From assembly GCA_937967425.1 (NCBI GenBank), contig CALBST010000180.1:1-20174 (forward strand): 20,174 bases of DNA, in the 5' to 3' direction. A program made the position numbers and the translations under genes. The notes under the pieces were generated by a model that was not told the origin of the DNA, made no database searches, and saw nothing but the letters and a program-made list of their open reading frames with translations. This stretch comes from an uncultured Caulobacteraceae bacterium. Its GTDB lineage: Bacteria > Pseudomonadota > Alphaproteobacteria > Caulobacterales > TH1-2. This document shows, piece by piece, positions 15,726 through 20,174 of this stretch (positions within the stretch are counted from its first letter, which is position 1; every line of letters starts with the position of its first letter).

Positions 15726-16627
15726 CTCAAGCGGAAATAGTTGTTGTACGGACCCTCGTGGACTTTCCACGGCGGGATTTCGACTGCGAGCGCGTCGAGA
15801 TGCTCGCGCATATTCGGCGCATGCTTATACTCGACCTCCAGCTTGGCCAGCTCTTCTAACGCGGCTTCATTGCCCAAAGCGTGAAGAAAGAAGCGAACGC
15901 GCCCCGCCTTCAGCACGCCACGCCAGGGCTCTTCGTAGCGAGCAATCGAGCGATCGAGCAGGGCGAGGAGCTCGCTGAATGTCAGTATTTCGTTGAGCCC
16001 ATGGTGAAACGCTTGCGCCGGCAGCGGCTTTACGTAGCGCCACGCCGCGGTGCTGTTGCGAATGTGGCGGGAGATTGGTTCGAAGTGATCGGCATAGTAT
16101 TCCATGTAGATGTGGAGCCAGTAGCAGAGCACATAGACATAATCTTGGTGAGCCAAAACGCCGCCAATGCGCAGATAGGGCAGGAACAGGTGCGTCACAT
16201 AGATGTGGTGAATCCAGCTCTGCGTGAAATCCACGAACAGCGCGTCGATCGGTTCGCCGCTCCAGCGCTTTAGCGAGATGTCGCCTTTGTGGAGCTGTAG
16301 ATGCTCCTTCCAGGGCGCCAGCACCTTCTCGACGAAGGGCAGCGTGTCGTCGCCACTCTTCCAATCGGGACCCATGTCATACGGCGCACACCACGGTCCG
16401 TAGACGAAGTGATCGTAGGTGTGGACGATCCCTTTGGCGCCGGCGTCCTTCGCGCCAGCCGCCATGCAACCCGCAGACGCGCCGAGGAACGTGCCGAGAT
16501 CCACCATCGCGCCGCCGGTGTTCTGCTGGCCTAGCCAATAGAGGAACTGACGTTCTTCAAGGCGCAGCATCGCTGGTAGCTTTGGAAGCACGTTGCGCTT
16601 GATCGCGCGCCACGGAGCGTTGGTCAT
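15722..16627 (-). CDS. Class I SAM methyltransferase-like protein of glycan cluster (function uncertain)
   Basis: This 301-residue protein has a Rossmann-like segment with GGAMVDLGTFLGASAGCMAAG (39-59), resembling motif I of MTase_24/TylF-type methyltransferases. A later acidic strand IDALFVDFTQSWIHH (127-141) and then YLRIGGVLAHQDYVY fit motifs II and III, where a DD or D.H pair often binds metal. The second half is rich in His, Tyr and Trp (for example LCYWLHIYMEYYADHFEPISRHI) and is unlike standard small methyltransferases; I do not recognise a finer family. A role in glycan or lipid modification is inferred only from position. It is convergent with asnB, their stop codons sharing the CTAG at 15722-15725. 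It ends downstream of the RTX genes on the same strand, with a 52-base gap, and could be co-transcribed with them. Confidence 0.65.
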   Translation of the reverse strand: MTNAPWRAIKRNVLPKLPAMLRLEERQFLYWLGQQNTGGAMVDLGTFLGASAGCMAAGAKDAGAKGIVHTYDHFVYGPWCAPYDMGPDWKSGDDTLPFVEKVLAPWKEHLQLHKGDISLKRWSGEPIDALFVDFTQSWIHHIYVTHLFLPYLRIGGVLAHQDYVYVLCYWLHIYMEYYADHFEPISRHIRNSTAAWRYVKPLPAQAFHHGLNEILTFSELLALLDRSIARYEEPWRGVLKAGRVRFFLHALGNEAALEELAKLEVEYKHAPNMREHLDALAVEIPPWKVHEGPYNNYFRLS

Positions 16628-16679
16628 GCCGCTACGCTTACCGTTAGGCTAGCGCCGCCTCAAGCGACAGAAGCGCACG

Positions 16680-18974
16680 TCACCCACCCGGATTGATCAC
16701 CCAGTCGGTGGAGAGAGTTCCGAGCGACTGGCCAGTGATGCTCGCCCCGTTGACGAACCACGCGACCATCGCGCCTGAGGCGTCGCGCCAGATGATGTCG
16801 TCGCGCCCGTCGCCGTTGTAGTCGCCCAAGCCTTCCGCTTGCCAGCTCGTCGCCAAGCCGAAGCCTGCTGTTCCGGTGACGGCCTGGCCGTTCATGAACC
16901 AGAGACTGACGTCCCCGGAGGAGCTATTGCGCCAGAAGATGTCGTCGCGTCCGTCGCCGTTGAAATCGCCTGCGCCCTCGACAATCCAAGTCGCGCCGAC
17001 GTTTCCAAAGGCGCCGCCGGTCACGGCCTGACCGTTCATGAACCACATGCTCATCGAGCCGGTGGAGCTGTTACGCCAGAGGATATCGTCGCGTCCGTCG
17101 CCGTTGAAATCGCCAAGCGTCTCCACGATCCAATTGCTGGTGATGCTGCCGAACGCGCCGCCCGAAACGGCTGTGCCATTCAAAAGCCAAAGCGACATCG
17201 AGCCGCTGGACGTATCGCGCCAGAGAATGTCGTCGCGGGTATCGCCATCGAAGTCGCCTATGCCTTCGATCACCCAGCTTGTACCGACAGTATTGAACGC
17301 GGCACCTGCAACGGCGGCGCCGTTCATGAACCACATGCTCATCGCGCCGGTGCTGGTGTTGCGCCAAAGGATGTCGTCGCGCCCATCGCCGTTGAAGTCG
17401 CCGGCTTGCGGCGTCCACGCCGCTGAAATTGAACCCAGGCCGGCGCCGCTGATAGTTGCGCCCTGAACAAACCATAGAGACAGCGTGCCATTGCTGTGAC
17501 GGAGCAGAAGATCAGACGTGCCGTCGCCGCTAAAGGTTTGCGCCGCGCGATCAAGAAAGACGTCGCGGTCGGTAAAGTCGAGATACTCGACACTGGACAC
17601 CGTATCCGTGCCCTCGGCCCCGGCCATGACAGTCCAGGTCCCATTGGGGTTCCTCACCCAGGTGGCCGTCGTTGATGCGATTGCGTACACGGCCGTGTCG
17701 GCTCCTGTGCCGCCTATGAGCGTATCGGCGCCGGCGTTACCAGTCATGCGGTCAGCGCCGGCATTGCCGGTGAGCGTGTTCCCCACGTCGTTTCCGATCA
17801 ACGTGTCGGCGCCTGATCCGCCAATCCCATTCTCGATCACGACGCCGCGTGCAATGGAAATATTGCCGTGCGCGCGGCCGTTAAATGCCGGATTCGATCC
17901 GGGGCCTGCGCTCGAAAAAGACTCTGCGCGTAGATCAAGTTCAACCGGCGTTGAATATCCCGACAGATCGAGCGTGTCGTTGCCGCCGGCGTCCCAGATC
18001 GAGAATACAGGGCCCGCTTCGTCCGCGAGGATCGTAAAGTGCGCGTGGCCGGTGTTGGAGTTGAAGCCATACACCGTGTCGCCGGTGCGCGTCGTCATAT
18101 TCGCGCCGTAGAGCAATTGCGCGGCGGCGATATCGTGCAGCTGTGGGCCGGATGAAAAATTGTTCAAACTGCCGCCAGGGCCGGCCGAGCCGAAATAGCT
18201 CATCACCGTATACATCCGCGAGTCCTGCCAATAAACGGAGGACTCCGGGTACGTTGGGTCGCCGCCATCCAGGGCGTCGTAATTTGCCGGGTGAGCGAGG
18301 CCGATAGCATGGCCGATCTCGTGCGACATCGTATGCGGGCCAAACGCTCCTTCGACGAGATTGGAATTATTGCTCTCAAGCGAGAAATTGATCCAGACGT
18401 CCCCCGCGTTTGCCGAGGCGCCCGGAAAATACGCGAACGCGGATGCGCCTTCGGCGCCAGAAGTGTAGTTCGAGAACAACATAGTTGCGCTGTCTGTGTA
18501 CTCGCCCAGATCGGCCACGCGCACGAAAGTGATGTTCGCCACTTCCGCCCATAGCGCGAGCGCCTCGATCGTCATTGCGATCTGCTCGGCATTGAACTGC
18601 ACGAAGCCGGTGACGCCGGGCATTTGCGCCGGTTCGGTCGCGCGGAAGCCGTAAGTTACGACTGCGCCCGGGCCCCAACCGTTCGAGTTGCGCGTGAGCT
18701 GCGCGGCGGCCTGATCATAGCTGTAAATCGGCAGGCCATTCCCAGCGACGCCACTTTGCGGCGGCATAAAGAATTCCGGGTCGGAGGGCGAGGCGCCGCC
18801 GCAGACAGGGCAGGCGCATCGGGCGGCGCCATCGTCTGCCGTGAAGCTGTTTCCCTGGAAGCTCGGATACATCGGTGCGTTGACGTGAACCGCTGCGCGC
18901 TCAATCCACGAAAGCGGGCGCGCATTGGCGTCCTCGAAACGAGTGACCGCCAAGACTCTGCTGGAAAACGGCAT
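16680..18974 (-). CDS. Secreted serralysin-like (M10) metalloprotease with RTX and FG-GAP repeats
   Basis: This 764-residue protein has an N-terminal pro-region (1-75) with three clustered cysteines, CACPVC (53-58), which are the only cysteines in the chain. The catalytic domain carries the zinc site HEIGHAIGLAH (218-228) and Met-turn YTVMSYF (255-261), so it should cleave proteins outside the cell. A Peptidase_M10_C/RTX region follows, with glycine-rich calcium nonapeptides such as GGSGADTLIGN and GNAGADTLIGG (383-427). Residues about 481-764 hold six 48-residue FG-GAP units with calcium-loop DFNGDGRDD, ending DWVINPGG. There is no N-terminal signal peptide, and RTX repeats point to type I secretion, but no transporter gene is in view. 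The ATG has GGAG five bases upstream. It is followed on the same strand by the methyltransferase-like gene. Confidence 0.93.
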   Translation of the reverse strand: MPFSSRVLAVTRFEDANARPLSWIERAAVHVNAPMYPSFQGNSFTADDGAARCACPVCGGASPSDPEFFMPPQSGVAGNGLPIYSYDQAAAQLTRNSNGWGPGAVVTYGFRATEPAQMPGVTGFVQFNAEQIAMTIEALALWAEVANITFVRVADLGEYTDSATMLFSNYTSGAEGASAFAYFPGASANAGDVWINFSLESNNSNLVEGAFGPHTMSHEIGHAIGLAHPANYDALDGGDPTYPESSVYWQDSRMYTVMSYFGSAGPGGSLNNFSSGPQLHDIAAAQLLYGANMTTRTGDTVYGFNSNTGHAHFTILADEAGPVFSIWDAGGNDTLDLSGYSTPVELDLRAESFSSAGPGSNPAFNGRAHGNISIARGVVIENGIGGSGADTLIGNDVGNTLTGNAGADRMTGNAGADTLIGGTGADTAVYAIASTTATWVRNPNGTWTVMAGAEGTDTVSSVEYLDFTDRDVFLDRAAQTFSGDGTSDLLLRHSNGTLSLWFVQGATISGAGLGSISAAWTPQAGDFNGDGRDDILWRNTSTGAMSMWFMNGAAVAGAAFNTVGTSWVIEGIGDFDGDTRDDILWRDTSSGSMSLWLLNGTAVSGGAFGSITSNWIVETLGDFNGDGRDDILWRNSSTGSMSMWFMNGQAVTGGAFGNVGATWIVEGAGDFNGDGRDDIFWRNSSSGDVSLWFMNGQAVTGTAGFGLATSWQAEGLGDYNGDGRDDIIWRDASGAMVAWFVNGASITGQSLGTLSTDWVINPGG
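16683..17534 (-). repeat. FG-GAP repeat array, six units of 144 bp
   Basis: The conserved core encoding DGRDDI recurs at 16797, 16941, 17085, 17229 and 17373, exactly 144 bases apart each time, with a degenerate sixth unit (DGTSDLLLRH) near 17513. Each 48-residue unit has a W..EG.GDFNGDGRDDI.WR core followed by a MS.WFMNG strand pair. Such arrays usually fold as a beta-propeller or similar calcium-binding scaffold. The DNA of neighbouring units is also very alike, so the array probably grew by duplication or is being homogenised. Confidence 0.9.
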
Positions 18975-18979
18975 AACGG

Positions 18980-18983
18980 CTCC
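18980..18983 (-). promoter_or_regulatory. Ribosome binding site of the metalloprotease gene
   Basis: On the minus strand this reads GGAG and lies five bases before the ATG at 18974. It supports that start within the 68-base gap between the two RTX genes. Confidence 0.5.
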
Positions 18984-19042
18984 ACCGGCTCTTTAGACGA
19001 GTGGAGCCTAATCTTCACGGCGACGTACGCAAGATGCCTACG

Positions 19043-20174
19043 TCAGCCGCCTGGATTGATCACCCAGTCAGAGCCCAGTGTGCCCAGAGAGGCCGAGCCT
19101 TGGACGGTGGCGCCGTTCATGTACCAGGCGATAAGGTCGCCGGTATTGGCGTTGCGCCAGACGATGTCGTCGCGGCCGTCGCCGTTATAATCGCCGATAT
19201 CAGCCACGCTCCAATTGGACGCGAGGCTCGATCCCGCCGAACTCACGATCGTACCGGCGTTCATGAACCACATGCTGATGCCGCCGGTGACGTCGTTGCG
19301 CCAGATTACATCATCACGGCCGTCGCCGTTGAAATCGCCGACGCCGGCGATGTTCCACGGCGCGGCAACCGTAGCAAAGCTATCGGGCGCGGCGGCGGCG
19401 CCGTTCATCAGCCACATCGACATGTTGCCGTTGGCCGAGTTGCGCCAAATGAAGTCGTCGCGCCCGTCGCCGTTGAAGTCGCCCATGACTTCGATTTGCC
19501 AATTGGTCGCGACATTGCCCATGCCGATGCCGGTGATGGCGAGGCCGTTCATCAGCCAGAGCACAAGATCGCCGTTCGCATTGCGCAGCACGATGTCGTC
19601 GCGCATATCGCCATTGACGTCGCCGATGCCCGAGACCTGCCAGTTCAGTGCAATACCGAAGCCGCCTGAGCCTGTCGTCGCTTGGTTGTTCATGAACCAC
19701 AGCGAGAGATTGCCGTTCGACGTGTTGCGCCAAAGGATATCGTCGCGCCCATCGCCGTTGAAATCGCCGTAGCCCTGCGCGGTCCAGGCGGTCGAGAGCG
19801 TGCCCATCGAGGCGGATGTGCCGCTATTGCCGTTGAACCACATCACGTTTGAGCCCGTGACCTGGTTGCGCAGCAAAAAGTCACTGACGCCGTCGGTCGA
19901 GAAATTGCTCTGCGGGCGATCAAGGAAGACGTCGCGATCGGTGAAATCGAGAAACTCCACGCTCGTCAGCGTGTCCGTCCCCTCGCCGGTGACGGTCCAG
20001 GTGCCATTCGGATTGCGCGTCCAGGTGGCCGATGTCGAGGCGATAGCATAGCCGGCGGTATCAACGCCGTCGCCGCCAACCAGTTGATCGTTGCCACCAT
20101 TGCCGACGAGGCGGTCATTGCCGTCGAGGCCTTGGAGGAGATTTCCATTTTCGTTGCCCGAGATCACGTTGTTC
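19043..20174 (-). CDS. Secreted RTX/FG-GAP protein, paralogue of the metalloprotease (5' part outside window)
   Basis: The frame is open to the window edge, so the N-terminus is missing; about 377 residues are visible. They begin inside RTX-type repeats (NVISGNENGNLL, GLDGNDRLVGNGGNDQLVGG). Next come a YAIAS.SATW.RNPNGTWTV segment and a SVEFLDFTDRDVFLDR motif, both nearly identical to the neighbouring metalloprotease. Six 48-residue FG-GAP units with DFNGDGRDD loops follow, ending DWVINPGG exactly as in the neighbour. It is therefore a calcium-binding, probably type I-secreted surface or extracellular protein. Whether it also has an M10 protease domain cannot be told from this window. Any protein start placed at the GTG codon at 20167 would be artificial. 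It lies 68 bases upstream of the protease gene on the same strand and may share its transcript. Confidence 0.88.
   Translation of the reverse strand, partial: NNVISGNENGNLLQGLDGNDRLVGNGGNDQLVGGDGVDTAGYAIASTSATWTRNPNGTWTVTGEGTDTLTSVEFLDFTDRDVFLDRPQSNFSTDGVSDFLLRNQVTGSNVMWFNGNSGTSASMGTLSTAWTAQGYGDFNGDGRDDILWRNTSNGNLSLWFMNNQATTGSGGFGIALNWQVSGIGDVNGDMRDDIVLRNANGDLVLWLMNGLAITGIGMGNVATNWQIEVMGDFNGDGRDDFIWRNSANGNMSMWLMNGAAAAPDSFATVAAPWNIAGVGDFNGDGRDDVIWRNDVTGGISMWFMNAGTIVSSAGSSLASNWSVADIGDYNGDGRDDIVWRNANTGDLIAWYMNGATVQGSASLGTLGSDWVINPGG
19046..19903 (-). repeat. FG-GAP repeat array of the second RTX gene, about 144-bp period
   Basis: The core encoding DGRDD or its variants recurs at 19166, 19310, 19454, 19595 and 19739. 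The steps are 144, 144, 141 and 144 bases, and a degenerate sixth unit (TDGVSDFLLRN) lies near 19880. One unit, with core GDVNGDMRDDI, follows the single 141-base step and has lost a glycine of the calcium loop. The architecture matches the array in the adjacent protease gene, including the degenerate first unit and the conserved last unit. Confidence 0.88.

Noticed and set aside
16839..17426. Plus-strand frames opposite the FG-GAP arrays with repetitive sequence (also 19001-19772)
   Set aside because: They mirror the 144-bp repeats of the RTX genes, so the repetition is inherited from the real minus-strand coding sequence.
1..20174. CRISPR arrays, tRNA/rRNA genes and insertion sequences
   Set aside because: The only regular repeats are protein-coding (FG-GAP, RTX and the coiled-coil duplication). 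No transposase motif, tRNA-like fold or rRNA sequence was recognised by eye.

Overview
The window is high-GC, gene-dense DNA that looks alphaproteobacterial. The evidence is a DUF2793 protein (a family typical of Caulobacterales, Rhodobacterales and related phage or gene-transfer-agent loci), strong G/C third-position preference, and secreted M10/RTX/FG-GAP proteins of a kind common in Caulobacterales and Hyphomonadaceae. The taxonomic call is an inference from gene content; there is no rRNA or other marker gene here.

Layout. 1-131: the 3' end of an unrecognised plus-strand gene. 372-1379 (minus): a DUF2793 phage-tail-like protein. 1437-2429 (minus): a GT2 rhamnosyltransferase-like enzyme. 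2547-7476 (plus): a tightly packed six-gene unit encoding a Wzm/Wzt polysaccharide ABC exporter and all four dTDP-L-rhamnose enzymes in the order rmlC-rmlB-rmlD-rmlA. 7479-8660 (minus): a methyltransferase with an N-terminal beta-rich domain. 8832-15725 (plus): a two-gene unit with a 1693-residue enzyme (sulfotransferase, coiled coil, GT2, GT2, GT4) followed by an AsnB-type amidotransferase. 15722-16627 (minus): a second methyltransferase-like protein. 16680-18974 and 19043 to the window end (minus): two tandem related genes for secreted RTX proteins with 48-residue FG-GAP repeats. The first carries a serralysin-type zinc protease domain; the start of the second lies outside the window.

How it fits together. 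The centre is a cell-surface polysaccharide locus, most likely O-antigen or a related exported glycan. RmlABCD supply dTDP-L-rhamnose, the GT2 protein and the giant enzyme assemble and perhaps sulfate the glycan, the methyltransferases and AsnB homologue may decorate it, and Wzm/Wzt export it across the inner membrane. The adjacent RTX proteins are probably secreted by a type I system not seen here. In Caulobacter, O-polysaccharide genes lie beside the type I-secreted S-layer system and the polysaccharide anchors that layer, so a functional link is plausible but unproven.

No tRNA, rRNA, CRISPR array, insertion sequence or convincing rho-independent terminator was seen. The most notable features are the four-catalytic-domain sulfotransferase/glycosyltransferase fusion, the isolated CxCPxC motif in the secreted protease, and the near-constant 144-bp repeat period shared by the two RTX genes.
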